Positions 1-8,608 are shown, numbered from the stretch's first letter. The stretch: DNA of 64,000 nt from Bacteroidaceae bacterium (GCA_021768245.1 JAETNO010000014.1:9845-73844); one strand, 5' to 3'. Notes: a model not told the origin generated them from the letters alone. Translations and numbers: made by a program.

Positions 1-1244
1 GTAAAGGTCTTTCGAAATTCGATGCCGTCCCATTGAAATTTCATGTCGCCACAGATGGCAAGGTCGTTGTAGACTCCGCCATTCTCCACGACATGGATTT
101 CTGTCCCGCGTGGCTCTATGTCGGGGAAGACGCTTTCCCTTTCATCTATGAACCCGGCAAGCGGCTCGAACTGTCAGTGTCACGCAACTCCGACGGTTCT
201 GCTAAGGTTGACTATAAGGGAGATAATGTTGCCGAGTCAAAATATTTCAGCCTCTATGAGAATCTATTCGACTATGATAGGTATTTTATCTATCCCCCCG
301 AAAACGATACCATCAGTGTCGAGGTGAAGCGTGGTATGCTCGAAGACAATTATAAGACTGCCTCGAAAGAGTTGAAACGGATTCCGAAGGGAGAGATTCG
401 AGATTTTCTCGACACTCTGACACAGGATGCATATCTGGGCTATAATATCAGGTTCTGCGGTGGAGATAAGGAAAAATCTGCCGAACTAATGAAGAAAGTC
501 GACCTCAATTCATGGATAGGACTATACAATTATCTGCCTTTGTGGGCTTTCGAAAGCGAACTGTCGGAGCCTGACTTTGATGCCGACATGACCCCTTGGG
601 GACTTGAATATATCGAGGCCATAAAAAAGAAAATCACTGATCCCGCAGTCCGGGAATCACTTCTCGGACATTGTGCCGAGGCTGTGATCAGCTGGGGAAA
701 ATGCGACAATATAGATGATTTCTGGACTCCATTCGTGGAGTTTGCCGGAAAGGATTCAAGAGCGGTCAGACGCTATGCCGACCGTGTAATTTCCATCAAG
801 AAAAACAAGTCGGGCATGCCGGCCATAGATTTTTCTTTCAAGGACCGCGACGGCAACAGCCACCGTCTCAGCGACTACTTCGGCAAGGTGCTCTATATAG
901 ATTGCTGGGCAAGCTGGTGCGGACCTTGCCGCAAGGAGATTCCGCATATCGAGAAGCATTATAAAGAATACTATAAAGGCAATGACAAGATAGCTTTCAT
1001 AAGCATATCAATCGATGAGGACCGCGATGCCTGGTTGCGCCTTATCGAAAAGGACAAGCCTGAATGGCTTCAGTTCATAGCCTCAGGCGAGGAAAGCGAG
1101 GCATTGTCAAAAGCCTACGGTATTATGGGTATTCCGCGCTTCCTCCTGTTCAATGCTGACGGTACGATTGCCGATGCCGATGCTTTCCGTCCCTCCGACG
1201 AGAATTTCCGACAGAAACTCGATGAGGTGATAAATAGAAAATAA
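1..1244 (+). CDS. TlpA-family thioredoxin-like protein, 5' partial
   Basis: Thiol:disulfide interchange protein of the TlpA/ResA type, expected to act in the periplasm and probably membrane-anchored. The reading frame is open from the first bases of the window (codons from base 3). The true start is therefore upstream, and the TTG at 33 is only the first start-like codon inside the window. The N-terminal ~260 residues look like the DUF4369-type region that precedes the redox domain in Bacteroidales homologues. The last ~140 residues form the thioredoxin fold with the active-site motif WASWCGPC near 904-924 and a cis-proline segment (GIPRFLLF) near 1129-1150. The substrate is unknown. No partner gene is visible on the left because the window begins here. 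The family call is firm; the role is inferred. Confidence 0.9.
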   Translation, partial: KGLSKFDAVPLKFHVATDGKVVVDSAILHDMDFCPAWLYVGEDAFPFIYEPGKRLELSVSRNSDGSAKVDYKGDNVAESKYFSLYENLFDYDRYFIYPPENDTISVEVKRGMLEDNYKTASKELKRIPKGEIRDFLDTLTQDAYLGYNIRFCGGDKEKSAELMKKVDLNSWIGLYNYLPLWAFESELSEPDFDADMTPWGLEYIEAIKKKITDPAVRESLLGHCAEAVISWGKCDNIDDFWTPFVEFAGKDSRAVRRYADRVISIKKNKSGMPAIDFSFKDRDGNSHRLSDYFGKVLYIDCWASWCGPCRKEIPHIEKHYKEYYKGNDKIAFISISIDEDRDAWLRLIEKDKPEWLQFIASGEESEALSKAYGIMGIPRFLLFNADGTIADADAFRPSDENFRQKLDEVINRK

Positions 1245-1247
1245 ATG

Positions 1248-1279
1248 TTTGTAGACTCGGGGATTTTTGATTAATTTTG
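1248..1279 (+). promoter_or_regulatory. Bacteroidota-type promoter of the DUF3127 gene
   Basis: TTTG at 1248-1251 and TAATTTTG at 1272-1279 are separated by 20 bases, which matches the -33/-7 consensus of the Bacteroides housekeeping sigma factor. The transcript would start near 1286 and carry a leader of roughly 115 bases before the ATG at 1402. Confidence 0.75.
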
Positions 1280-1401
1280 TCCTCTGACTGTTTTTTCTGA
1301 CATATGTTTTGTCTTTGAAGACGGTCGGTGCGTCCGGTTCCCCTCTCGGTCGGCGGACTGGGTCGCATTGGTTGAACACAGAAATCATAGAAATTTTAAT
1401 A

Positions 1402-1824
1402 ATGGAAGTAACAGGAAAAATTATAGTGGCGCTCCCCGAAGTTGGCGGCACTTCTCAAAAAGGCAATCCCTGGAAAAAGCGTGAATACGTGCTTGAGACT
1501 CAGGAGACATATCCCCGCAAGGTGTTTTTCAACTTTTTCGGCGATCGCGTTGACCAGTATCCCCTTCAGGTCGGTCAGATGGTCAAAGTGAGCTTCGATA
1601 TCGACAGCCGTGAGTATAACGGCCGTTGGTTCGTGGAAATCCGTGCTTGGAAGGCTGAGGACGCAAGTGCCGCTCCGGCTCCCGGTGCACCGGCTGCTTA
1701 TGGTGCACCGGCATCATATGGCCCCGCTCCCCAGATGCCTCAGGGCTATGCCGCTCCCGCAGCAGCCCCCGCTCCTCCCGTGCCCGACCTGACCCCGTCG
1801 GCCACTGACGACCTGCCATTCTAA
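1402..1824 (+). CDS. DUF3127 protein with SSB-like C-terminal tip
   Basis: A 140-residue protein with a DUF3127 domain (residues ~1-90, beginning MEVTGKIIVALPEV), a small OB-fold-like domain found in Bacteroidota. It is followed by a low-complexity Ala/Pro/Gly linker (~95-130) and ends in DDLPF. Folded N-terminus, disordered linker and acidic tip ending in -PF is the architecture of single-stranded DNA-binding protein, whose tip recruits repair and replication proteins. I infer a nucleic-acid-binding or SSB-accessory role; this is not proven by the sequence. ATG 1402 is chosen because the ORF upstream to 1309 has no family-like sequence. A strong promoter lies upstream and a bidirectional terminator downstream, so the gene appears monocistronic. 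Confidence 0.88.
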   Translation: MEVTGKIIVALPEVGGTSQKGNPWKKREYVLETQETYPRKVFFNFFGDRVDQYPLQVGQMVKVSFDIDSREYNGRWFVEIRAWKAEDASAAPAPGAPAAYGAPASYGPAPQMPQGYAAPAAAPAPPVPDLTPSATDDLPF

Positions 1825-1876
1825 GTACTTATTTAGATGTGATTTAGGGCTCCATTTCAAGGGGCATACGATAAAC

Positions 1877-1927
1877 AAGAAAGAATTGACGCGGTGAAGA
1901 CTACCTTCACCGCGTCAATTCTTTCTT
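1877..1927. terminator. Bidirectional terminator hairpin
   Basis: A 23-bp perfect inverted repeat (1877-1899 with 1905-1927) around a 5-base loop lies between the convergent genes ending at 1824 and 1979. The outer part of the stem is A-rich on one arm and T-rich on the other, so it can terminate transcription from both sides. Confidence 0.85.
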
Positions 1928-1978
1928 TACATCTATTATATACCCCTAATTAGAATATGACCAACTGACTATGTCATG

Positions 1979-2761
1979 TTAGATTGAATAGCTGTTGCCG
2001 TTGATTATTATAGTGCTCTCGCGGAGGTTCTTGGCATTTTCACGGATTTTTTTTGCCTGCTCGCGTGCTTCTTTAGCCTGTTCACGTGCTTGACGAGCCT
2101 GTTCTCTCGCGGCTCTGGCTTGCTCGCGTGCCTGCTCTCTTGCAGCCCTGGCTTGTTCGCGCGCCTGTCGGGCTTGTTCGCGTGCGGCTTTTGCCTGCTT
2201 CCTTGCGGCTTTTGCCTGTTGGCGGGCATTGTGAATCCGGTCACGGGTGGTGACGGTGATTGTCGAACCTGAATTTGTCACTGTGTAGGTGGTATAGTTA
2301 CCGTTGTCGGGACAGCAGTCGAAATCGAAATCCACGTCTTCGATAAATTCGCTGCGGTCATGGCGCGAGGAGCCGGTATATTTCTCGACTGAGAGAATCC
2401 ACACGGATTCTCCGTGCTGCACGAGCGTATATTTCGCTTTCAGCCCTTTCCCGCCTTCAAAATTTATTGTGTAGACCGCATTGTGGCTACGGTTGTTCAT
2501 CTGGAATGATGTAGCCTTGTTGCGTTCCTTCTTTATAGCCTCGATGAGGCGCGAGGCAATCTTGTTGTCAGTGAAATGGAATACACGGCTTGATTTTATG
2601 ACATTTTTTGTCTTAGGGTCGCGACGTTCGGAGTAGACCTCATTGGTCACGCTTTTTGATTTCTCGAGCGAGTTGACCACATTGTCGATAGAACCCTGGG
2701 CTATGGCGCATAAGGGGGCAAGCATAAGTAATGCAAGCAGAGTGTGGCGGATATATTTCAT
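1979..2761 (-). CDS. Secreted DUF5024-like protein with Ala-heptad coiled coil
   Basis: A 260-residue exported protein. The start is set at MKYIRH (2761), which gives a clean signal peptide ending ...APLCAIAQ; an in-frame ATG three codons upstream (2770) is possible. Residues ~25-150 resemble DUF5024 (serine-rich segment, then ERRDPKTK and SSRVFHF). Residues ~180-250 are about ten near-perfect heptads of the type AREQARQ, with Ala at the two core positions. This predicts an alanine-zipper coiled coil. One unit is extended by four residues, shifting the register. The protein ends in a short beta-like segment. It is the last gene of the sigma/anti-sigma operon and may be the regulon's output or its sensor; this is inference. 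Confidence 0.75.
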   Translation of the reverse strand: MKYIRHTLLALLMLAPLCAIAQGSIDNVVNSLEKSKSVTNEVYSERRDPKTKNVIKSSRVFHFTDNKIASRLIEAIKKERNKATSFQMNNRSHNAVYTINFEGGKGLKAKYTLVQHGESVWILSVEKYTGSSRHDRSEFIEDVDFDFDCCPDNGNYTTYTVTNSGSTITVTTRDRIHNARQQAKAARKQAKAAREQARQAREQARAAREQAREQARAAREQARQAREQAKEAREQAKKIRENAKNLRESTIIINGNSYSI

Positions 2762-2818
2762 GATTGACATATTTTTTGTTGTGTTTTTTGAATTCTTTTA
2801 CCGTGTGATATATCTTCC

Positions 2819-3424
2819 TTAATAGTAGAGAGCAGCTTCGACTATTTCTTTGACGGTTGGGTCGGAAAGGTCGTAGCCCTCTGTCATGGCTTTGTTGTAG
2901 GCCTCGTCAGCCTCTTCTATGCTTGTGTCGATGGCCCTGAGCTGGTCGTCGACCATCTTCTCGTTGCGTATGATTTCAGGCACCACGATTCTAAGGTCGG
3001 TGATTTTCTTCCCGTCGCGGATTATATAGCTCCCTTCATAGGCCATGTATTCTTCGGGAACGTCAATTGCCGACGGTGATTTGAAGATGAATCCGACAGA
3101 AAGGAGAAGGGCAAGCATGGCCGCTACGCTGACCCATTGCCATGAGCGCATGTGCAGGAGTCTGACCTTACTCTCCTTTGGCTGCGGGCTTTCGGCGGGT
3201 GCCTCCGCAGTGGGCTCTGCGGTCGCCCATGGCTCGAGGCTGTCGGGAGCGATGTCGCCGAGGTTGCTATACCATCCAAACATTGCACGGTATTTTTCAA
3301 GCCCTTCGGGGAGCTGCGGACGCTTGAAGAAGTCGTAAAGCTCCTTCTCCTCCCGGCAGTCAGTCTCTCCTGCGAGGAATCGCTCTATCCATTGGTTGAT
3401 ATTTCTGTCGTTTATGCTTGTCAT
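2819..3424 (-). CDS. Membrane-anchored anti-sigma factor
   Basis: A 201-residue protein with a cytoplasmic N-terminal segment (~1-90, with an acidic REEKELYDFF region typical of anti-sigma N-termini), a Pro/Ala/Glu-rich linker, and one transmembrane helix (~95-115, AAMLALLLSVGFIF). The extracytoplasmic tail is ~85 residues. Its start overlaps the stop of the ECF sigma gene by four bases (ATGA), so the two are translationally coupled. By position and topology it should sequester that sigma factor. No zinc-binding HxxxCxxC signature is visible, so it is not a ZAS-type anti-sigma. The signal it senses is unknown. Confidence 0.8.
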   Translation of the reverse strand: MTSINDRNINQWIERFLAGETDCREEKELYDFFKRPQLPEGLEKYRAMFGWYSNLGDIAPDSLEPWATAEPTAEAPAESPQPKESKVRLLHMRSWQWVSVAAMLALLLSVGFIFKSPSAIDVPEEYMAYEGSYIIRDGKKITDLRIVVPEIIRNEKMVDDQLRAIDTSIEEADEAYNKAMTEGYDLSDPTVKEIVEAALYY

Positions 3425-3924
3425 AGTTGCTCTTGCATGAAAATTTCTTTTATACTCTGGCGGGCTCTTGAAAGCGCCACTCTTATGGAACCGGGAGTAG
3501 ACCCGGTGATGCGGGCTATTTCAGCCACTTCAAGTCCTTCGATATGTTTCATCCTGATGACGGCCTGCTGCACGGACGGCAGACGGGCTATGATTTCCAT
3601 GACACCGTGGCTCTCCTCGGAGTCAATCACCGCTTGTTCCGGCGACGGCGAGGCCATGTGGCTGTCAACCGTTTCGAGGCCGAGTGTCTCTCCGCTTTTA
3701 CTCCGGAGCAGGTCGATGGCCCTGTGGCGGGCGATTACCATGGTGAGTGAATCGACGCTGCGGTATTCATCGAGCCTTTCGCGGAGAGTCCAGAGTTTAA
3801 GCAGGGTGTCCTGGGCCACATCGTCAGCGAGGTCGCGGTCGGCGTCGGCCGACATCGTCATGACCATTCCGACAATGCGCTTCCTCAACTGAGGTGCCAT
3901 CTGTTCAAACTCTCTGCGGTTCAT
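3421..3924 (-). CDS. ECF RNA polymerase sigma factor
   Basis: A 167-residue sigma-70 family protein of ECF size. Region 2 is at residues ~10-75 (DLADDVAQDTLLKLW and the -10-recognition helix). Region 4 is at ~110-160, with the helix-turn-helix VAEIARITGSTPGSIRVALSRAR. Regions 1 and 3 are absent, as expected for ECF factors. First gene of a three-gene operon with an anti-sigma factor and a secreted protein. An ECF-type promoter sits 37 bases upstream of its start, suggesting autoregulation. Confidence 0.95.
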   Translation of the reverse strand: MNRREFEQMAPQLRKRIVGMVMTMSADADRDLADDVAQDTLLKLWTLRERLDEYRSVDSLTMVIARHRAIDLLRSKSGETLGLETVDSHMASPSPEQAVIDSEESHGVMEIIARLPSVQQAVIRMKHIEGLEVAEIARITGSTPGSIRVALSRARQSIKEIFMQEQL

Positions 3925-3961
3925 TTCTCTCTCTTTGCCTTCAGGATGTCTGTTTATTATA

Positions 3962-3989
3962 GAGACGGAAAAATCCCCGAAACGTTACA
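3962..3989 (-). promoter_or_regulatory. ECF-type promoter upstream of the sigma operon
   Basis: Read on the minus strand, TGTAAC (3989-3984) and CGTCTC (3967-3962) are separated by exactly 16 bases. This fits the general ECF promoter pattern of an AAC-containing -35 and a CGTC-containing -10. No TTTG/TAnnTTTG housekeeping promoter is seen in this gap. Confidence 0.65.
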
Positions 3990-4134
3990 TTGTCTTAAAT
4001 AAATTTTCCGAATTTTTCTTTCAGTGTCCTTTGTCCATCATGATGAGGGCTGAACCACCGCAGCTTCAAGAATGTTATAAAAAGTGAATATTACGTTGAT
4101 TTTAACAGTTCATCATTTATATCAAGGCTTACTT

Positions 4135-5442
4135 ATGAAGTTATTAAAGACATTCATCGCCGTTGTGCTTTCAATGGCAATCTTCTCTCAAGGCCGTGCG
4201 GAAAGTCCTACCGAGCAACAACATTCGGCTCTCCTTGACGACCATAAGCTAATCTTCTACGGGCCCGGTGAGAATCCGCAATCAGATTCCATACGTAATC
4301 TTATCGAGAATTTCTACTATGACCAGTTCCGTAGTTTCCAGGACCCTCAGGCACCTTATTTCCTTTTTATGAGCCGTGACACCCAGCTTGCCATGGGTAT
4401 AGGCGGTGTGGTCAGGATGCGTGGCTATTTTGACTGGGGTGGCTCGACAGGGATTCCTGCTTTCTCTCCTTACTTTATCCCTACAACGCGCGATGAGCTT
4501 AACCGTCAGAAACTTGGCACTACCCCTGCCGGCACTGCGCTGTTTTTCCGTGTAATAGGCCGTAATAAACGCCTTGGCGAATATCAGCTTTATATCGAGG
4601 CCAATTTCAACGGATATCAGAGCCGTGATTTTCATCTTAAGAAGGCTTACGCAGTCATAAATGACTGGACTATAGGCTACGCTCCTTCGACATTCAGCGA
4701 CGGTGCTGCCGTGCCTCCCACTATCGACTCCAACGGCCCGACCATGAAGATGGACGCTACAAGTGTGCTCGTGCGCTATATGCATCATTTCCGTAAGAGC
4801 GGCTTTTATGTTGCGGCATCAGTCGAGACACCTTCAATGACTATACAGGCCGACGGAGAGCAAGTGGCGGCACGCAGCGAGTTCCTCCCTAATCTTGCAG
4901 CCATGGTGCAATATGAATGGAGGCCGGGTCAGCATGTGCGTCTCTCGGGCATCACCCGTTTCATGCCTTATCGCGACCTTGTCCGTGGCCGCAATCATCA
5001 GGCGGTAGGCTGGGGACTTCAGTTTTCAACCGTCTTCCGGCCCGTAGACCCATTGACTGTCTACGCGACTGTCAACGGTGGCCGTTCGTACTCAAACTTC
5101 GGTGGAGATTTCCTTCTCGGCAAATATGACCTTGTCGAGTGTATGAAATGTCCGGGGAAGCTTCGCACCGTGCCCGGATGGGGCTATTTCGTAGGTCTGC
5201 AATACAATTTCCGTCCTAATCTTTTCACATCGGCTACTTTCGGACAGGGACGCTATCTGCCTTGTGGGGAGGTTCCCGGCTCAGACTATAAATATGGTCT
5301 TTACGGGGCTCTCAATCTCTTTTGGGATGCCACTCCGCGCATACGTTTCGGCGGGGAATTCAACTTCGGAAAGCGTCAGAACTTCAACGGTGACCATGGC
5401 TGGGCACGCCGTGTGGGCGCCCTCGCACAGTTCTCGTTCTGA
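4135..5442 (+). CDS. DcaP-like outer membrane porin
   Basis: A 435-residue outer-membrane beta-barrel protein resembling the DcaP family of trimeric porins. ATG 4135 (MKLLKTFIAVV) begins a signal peptide ending near QGRA. The mature part opens with a short helical segment, then alternating amphipathic strands (for example LAMGIGGVVRMRGYFDW and YQLYIEANFNGY), and ends in the outer-membrane terminal strand ...VGALAQFSF with a C-terminal Phe. The 17 upstream codons of the open frame do not look like protein. The substrate is unknown. It is divergent from the ECF operon across a 210-bp gap and is followed by a strong hairpin. Confidence 0.85.
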   Translation: MKLLKTFIAVVLSMAIFSQGRAESPTEQQHSALLDDHKLIFYGPGENPQSDSIRNLIENFYYDQFRSFQDPQAPYFLFMSRDTQLAMGIGGVVRMRGYFDWGGSTGIPAFSPYFIPTTRDELNRQKLGTTPAGTALFFRVIGRNKRLGEYQLYIEANFNGYQSRDFHLKKAYAVINDWTIGYAPSTFSDGAAVPPTIDSNGPTMKMDATSVLVRYMHHFRKSGFYVAASVETPSMTIQADGEQVAARSEFLPNLAAMVQYEWRPGQHVRLSGITRFMPYRDLVRGRNHQAVGWGLQFSTVFRPVDPLTVYATVNGGRSYSNFGGDFLLGKYDLVECMKCPGKLRTVPGWGYFVGLQYNFRPNLFTSATFGQGRYLPCGEVPGSDYKYGLYGALNLFWDATPRIRFGGEFNFGKRQNFNGDHGWARRVGALAQFSF

Positions 5443-5457
5443 CAATCCGTTGTGGGT

Positions 5458-5506
5458 AAGGGGTACAGAAATTCAGAAATGTCATTTCTGAATTTCTGTA
5501 CCCTTT
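5458..5506. terminator. Terminator hairpin overlapping the GNAT gene 3' end
   Basis: A 20-bp perfect stem (5461-5480 with 5484-5503) has a 3-base loop and is extended to 23 bp with one G-U pair, with T residues on the plus-strand side. It can terminate the porin transcript. The minus-strand gene ends inside it: its last seven codons form one arm and its TGA stop falls at the loop. Confidence 0.8.
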
Positions 5507-6015
5507 CCAACTTCCGGTTTCAGTTCCAACTGGTAATCAACCACGTCGAGTATACGTCCGAATTTCCTGCCTACGCCTTTGAAATGCGACACTTTTGTGA
5601 AGCCTAATGCCTCATGGAGCAGGCAGCTCGCCTCGTTGTCGGCGGTTATGCATGCGATTAATGAATCAAAGCCCATGAAGCGACATTCGTCAATGAGCCT
5701 TTCCATAAGTTTCCGTCCTATTCCCTGTCGCTTGAACTTGTGGTTGATATAGACGGTGCTTTCAAGCGTTCCGGCATAAGCTGCACGCTCTTTCCATGCA
5801 TGGGAATAGCTGTAGCCTGCCACTTCTCCGTCGATTTCTGCTACGAGATATGGATAGTGGTTTGAAATTTCCTCAATCCGCGCACTCATTACGTCAGCCG
5901 TAGGGGCTACGGTCTCGAATGAGACCACTGTCTCCTCCACGTAAGGGCGATAGATGTCGGCAATTGCTTTGGAGTCTGACTTTGTGACGGGACGTATTGT
6001 AAGCATTTCTTTCAT
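5482..6015 (-). CDS. GNAT acetyltransferase, phosphinothricin-acetyltransferase-like
   Basis: A 177-residue GNAT-fold N-acetyltransferase of the phosphinothricin / methionine-sulfoximine acetyltransferase type, acting on small amino-group substrates with acetyl-CoA. Seen: the N-terminal IRPVTKSDSKAIADIY, the FETVAP segment typical of this subgroup, and the acetyl-CoA pyrophosphate loop KRQGIGRKLM at residues ~96-105. The conserved GFTKVSHFKGVGRKFGRILDV follows. The natural substrate cannot be read from sequence. Its C-terminal codons are part of a terminator stem. Its neighbour on the same strand (phosphoesterase) starts 39 bases upstream of it. Confidence 0.9.
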   Translation of the reverse strand: MKEMLTIRPVTKSDSKAIADIYRPYVEETVVSFETVAPTADVMSARIEEISNHYPYLVAEIDGEVAGYSYSHAWKERAAYAGTLESTVYINHKFKRQGIGRKLMERLIDECRFMGFDSLIACITADNEASCLLHEALGFTKVSHFKGVGRKFGRILDVVDYQLELKPEVGKGTEIQK

Positions 6016-6054
6016 ATCGGATTATGGATTCCGTAAGGTTTTATAAGTGAAACC

Positions 6055-6558
6055 TCAGATTCGGATTTTGCCTAATTCAATCACTTCGAGGTCGCGTATC
6101 TCGCCTGCATCGAGGCTTACGCGCACGAGTGTGCGCTCCTTCTGCCATCCGTGATAGCCGGCGGCTCCCGGGTTTATGTGCAGGAGACCGAGCTCCGCGT
6201 CGGGCATCACCTTGAGTATGTGGGAATGGCCGCAGACCATCAGGTTTATCCTGTTGTCGTGGAGTGACCGCTTCACTCCCGGGGCATAGCGTCCCGGATA
6301 ACCGGCGATGTGGGTGAGCCATACGTTAAGTCCCTCGACCGTGAAACATTCCACTTCGCGGCACCGACGGCATACATCGCCATGGTCGATATTCCCTCTG
6401 ACTGCTCTGACCGTAGGCACCACGTCTTCAAGACGGCGTATGATATCTATGTCGCCAATGTCGCCGGCATGCCAGATTTCGTCGCAATCCTGGAAATGGG
6501 CGGCGTAGCGGTCGTCCCAGCATGAATGGGTGTCTGACAGGATTCCTATTTTCTTCAT
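6055..6558 (-). CDS. YfcE-type metallophosphoesterase
   Basis: A 167-residue calcineurin-like phosphoesterase of the YfcE/MJ0936 group, a cytoplasmic dimetal phosphodiesterase. Metal-binding motifs are in order: DTH (SDTHSCWD, residues ~8-10), GDxxD-type AGDIGDID (~32-39), GNIDH (~55-59), THIAGYPG (~83-90) and CGHSH (~110-114). The physiological substrate is not known for the family. It overlaps the upstream gene by four bases (ATGA), so the two are co-transcribed and probably translationally coupled. Confidence 0.92.
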   Translation of the reverse strand: MKKIGILSDTHSCWDDRYAAHFQDCDEIWHAGDIGDIDIIRRLEDVVPTVRAVRGNIDHGDVCRRCREVECFTVEGLNVWLTHIAGYPGRYAPGVKRSLHDNRINLMVCGHSHILKVMPDAELGLLHINPGAAGYHGWQKERTLVRVSLDAGEIRDLEVIELGKIRI

Positions 6559-8453
6559 GGCTTCTTCAGTAATGTGATTTTGTTGAGGAGCATTGTTCCC
6601 CGTATGTAGGTGAGGGCTATCTTGTTGACCCCCTTACGGAGGCGGACCGTGACCGTGTTTGAAGGTATGACTGTAATCCAGTCGTTGGGCCTTCCTGCCG
6701 GACAGAGCATGGTCGCGACGTCGCGGTCATTGATTCCGAGAGTGCGCGATGCCATGTGGCCCGAGCCGTTGCTATAGCCTACGGTCAGATAGTAGTCGCC
6801 CTCCTCCTCAATGTTGGCATAACATGTGATGCGTGTGTTGTGGCGTGCCGCGAGCTCTATATAGTTTGTGGCGGTCGCGCGGTCTTTTATGAAGTGGAGA
6901 GGGGCGCGCCGTGGGGTCACTGACGAGGCGTTGATTGTGAGGCTGCTTCCTGCTGGCGTATAGCTGTGGCTGCGTGGTGAAAGTCCGCTGTTGCCGTCGG
7001 CGTCGCGCGCAATAATGTTGACAATCAACGGACTTCCGTCTGTTGGCGTCAGCGACCAGCTTTCGGTAGCGATTTCCTCATGCAATGCTCCGTTGAGGTA
7101 TATCTGATATTTTAGCTCAGGATTGAAGTTGACGATTCTGGCACGTAGCGGAGAGCTCCATGCCACTTTGGGTATTGCGGGAGCTTCTGCGGGGTTTACG
7201 GTGTTGACATGACTCTTCGTGAGGTCGTTTCCTGTAAGTGTTATGTCGATTCTGTGCTCGCCTGTCATGTCGGCGGGGAAGAGGGGAGTGGCCGCACTTA
7301 CTGAATCGATTGAGAAGGAGGCTATTCGGTCACCCGTCCCGTGGAGGTTTATGTCGAGGGTTGCCTCGCGGTAGTGAAGCCCCCTGATGTGCTTTATATC
7401 AGGATAGTCAGAGGGGACCATCGGACTGAATCTGATTCCATCAGGGGTCAGTTGCATACCGAAGAATCCTCGGGTGACAAGGGCTGTGAGCCACGGGGAG
7501 AGCGATTCGTCGGATGGAGATATGGAAAGAAGCCCGGATGCCCCAGTGGCGAACGCTATAGGATTCCTCACCTTTGCGGCAGCGAGGGCAAAAAGGGTCT
7601 GGGCGTTGACATTGTCTGTCGCAGGATTGCCGGGGTAGAGTAGGGGGATGCCTTTGTGCATTACGGGCATTTGGCGTATCATGGCTTCGGCCATCTCGGG
7701 GGTGGCGATGTCGAAGAGCGCGCACAGGGAGTTGGCTATCGCGTCGGAAGCGGTGTATTGTATGGGAAAATATAGGCCGTAAAGATAGGCGGCATAATGC
7801 TGACGGTCGGGAATCCATAGACGGTCGTTGATGGCATTACGGAGTCTGGATGCGCTGAGGTGGTGTTCGCGTTCGGCATAAAGATTCAGTTCTCCCGCCA
7901 TGAGTGACAAAACGTTGTGAGTGTATGCCCGCTCGGCATTGACTGATGTGGAGATTGTCTGAAATCTGTCCATATCGTCCATCCAGTCAGGGTAGTATCC
8001 CGGGGTCGTGACACTGTATTCCGGAGTCCCGAATGAAAGTGGCGACAACTGCGAGTCAGTCAGTTTCCACTGAGTGCGGACTGATGCCGTAAGGATATCG
8101 TAAGCTTCCTTTAGCCATTCGCGTGAACCGGTGGCGCAATATGTTTCCCAGGCCGCCGCCCCCCACATGGCATTTTCGGCAACAAGCGGGAACTTTCCGT
8201 CGGTGATTTTTCCGCCCTTCACTCTTTCGCGCAATGCTTTTATTGATTCTTCGGGACGCAGGAGGGCCATGCTCAGGTAGATGGCATCGGCTGTAAGACT
8301 GTCGGGTCTGTAGGTGGAGGCGTGCTCATAGATGGAATCTACATTTATGTGGCGCACTTCAGGCGACGGCGTCTGTACGGGTGTGTGACTGCATCCCGCC
8401 GTGATAATCGCGGCGAGCACCGACAATAATATTTTATGGATTGTTTGGTGCAT
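6555..8453 (-). CDS. Glycogen-debranching-like lipoprotein with C-terminal carbohydrate-binding-like domain
   Basis: A 632-residue exported protein. ATG 8453 (MHQTIHKILL) gives a lipoprotein signal with lipobox ITAGC. The open frame 25 codons further upstream has no signal-like structure. Residues ~80-390 resemble the alpha/alpha six-hairpin barrel of glycogen-debranching / MGH1-type glycosidases (YPDWMDDMDRFQ, NAERAYTHNV, LYPGNPATDNVNAQTLFALAA). This is followed by beta-sandwich segments, and the last ~130 residues resemble a CBM6/35-like fold (ending NKIALTYIRGTMLLNKITLL). A role in breakdown of alpha-glucan or another glycan at the cell surface or periplasm is inferred. There is no susCD pair nearby, so it is not part of an obvious polysaccharide utilization locus. 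Confidence 0.75.
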   Translation of the reverse strand: MHQTIHKILLSVLAAIITAGCSHTPVQTPSPEVRHINVDSIYEHASTYRPDSLTADAIYLSMALLRPEESIKALRERVKGGKITDGKFPLVAENAMWGAAAWETYCATGSREWLKEAYDILTASVRTQWKLTDSQLSPLSFGTPEYSVTTPGYYPDWMDDMDRFQTISTSVNAERAYTHNVLSLMAGELNLYAEREHHLSASRLRNAINDRLWIPDRQHYAAYLYGLYFPIQYTASDAIANSLCALFDIATPEMAEAMIRQMPVMHKGIPLLYPGNPATDNVNAQTLFALAAAKVRNPIAFATGASGLLSISPSDESLSPWLTALVTRGFFGMQLTPDGIRFSPMVPSDYPDIKHIRGLHYREATLDINLHGTGDRIASFSIDSVSAATPLFPADMTGEHRIDITLTGNDLTKSHVNTVNPAEAPAIPKVAWSSPLRARIVNFNPELKYQIYLNGALHEEIATESWSLTPTDGSPLIVNIIARDADGNSGLSPRSHSYTPAGSSLTINASSVTPRRAPLHFIKDRATATNYIELAARHNTRITCYANIEEEGDYYLTVGYSNGSGHMASRTLGINDRDVATMLCPAGRPNDWITVIPSNTVTVRLRKGVNKIALTYIRGTMLLNKITLLKKP

Positions 8454-8608
8454 ATCAGTCACAACAATAGCGATGGGGATTTCAAGATGAATCTCCACCG
8501 CTATCGTAAGCGTATATTGTTTTATCAAATAAAATTCTGGTGGTTTCCGGGTGTTGTCGCCGCCTCCTTTCTATTGGTTGGATATTGTCAAGGGTGGAGG
8601 GGTGATGA

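Noticed and set aside
3152..3892. Plus-strand ORF of 246 codons
   Set aside because: Antisense to the coupled sigma and anti-sigma genes, whose domains are clear.
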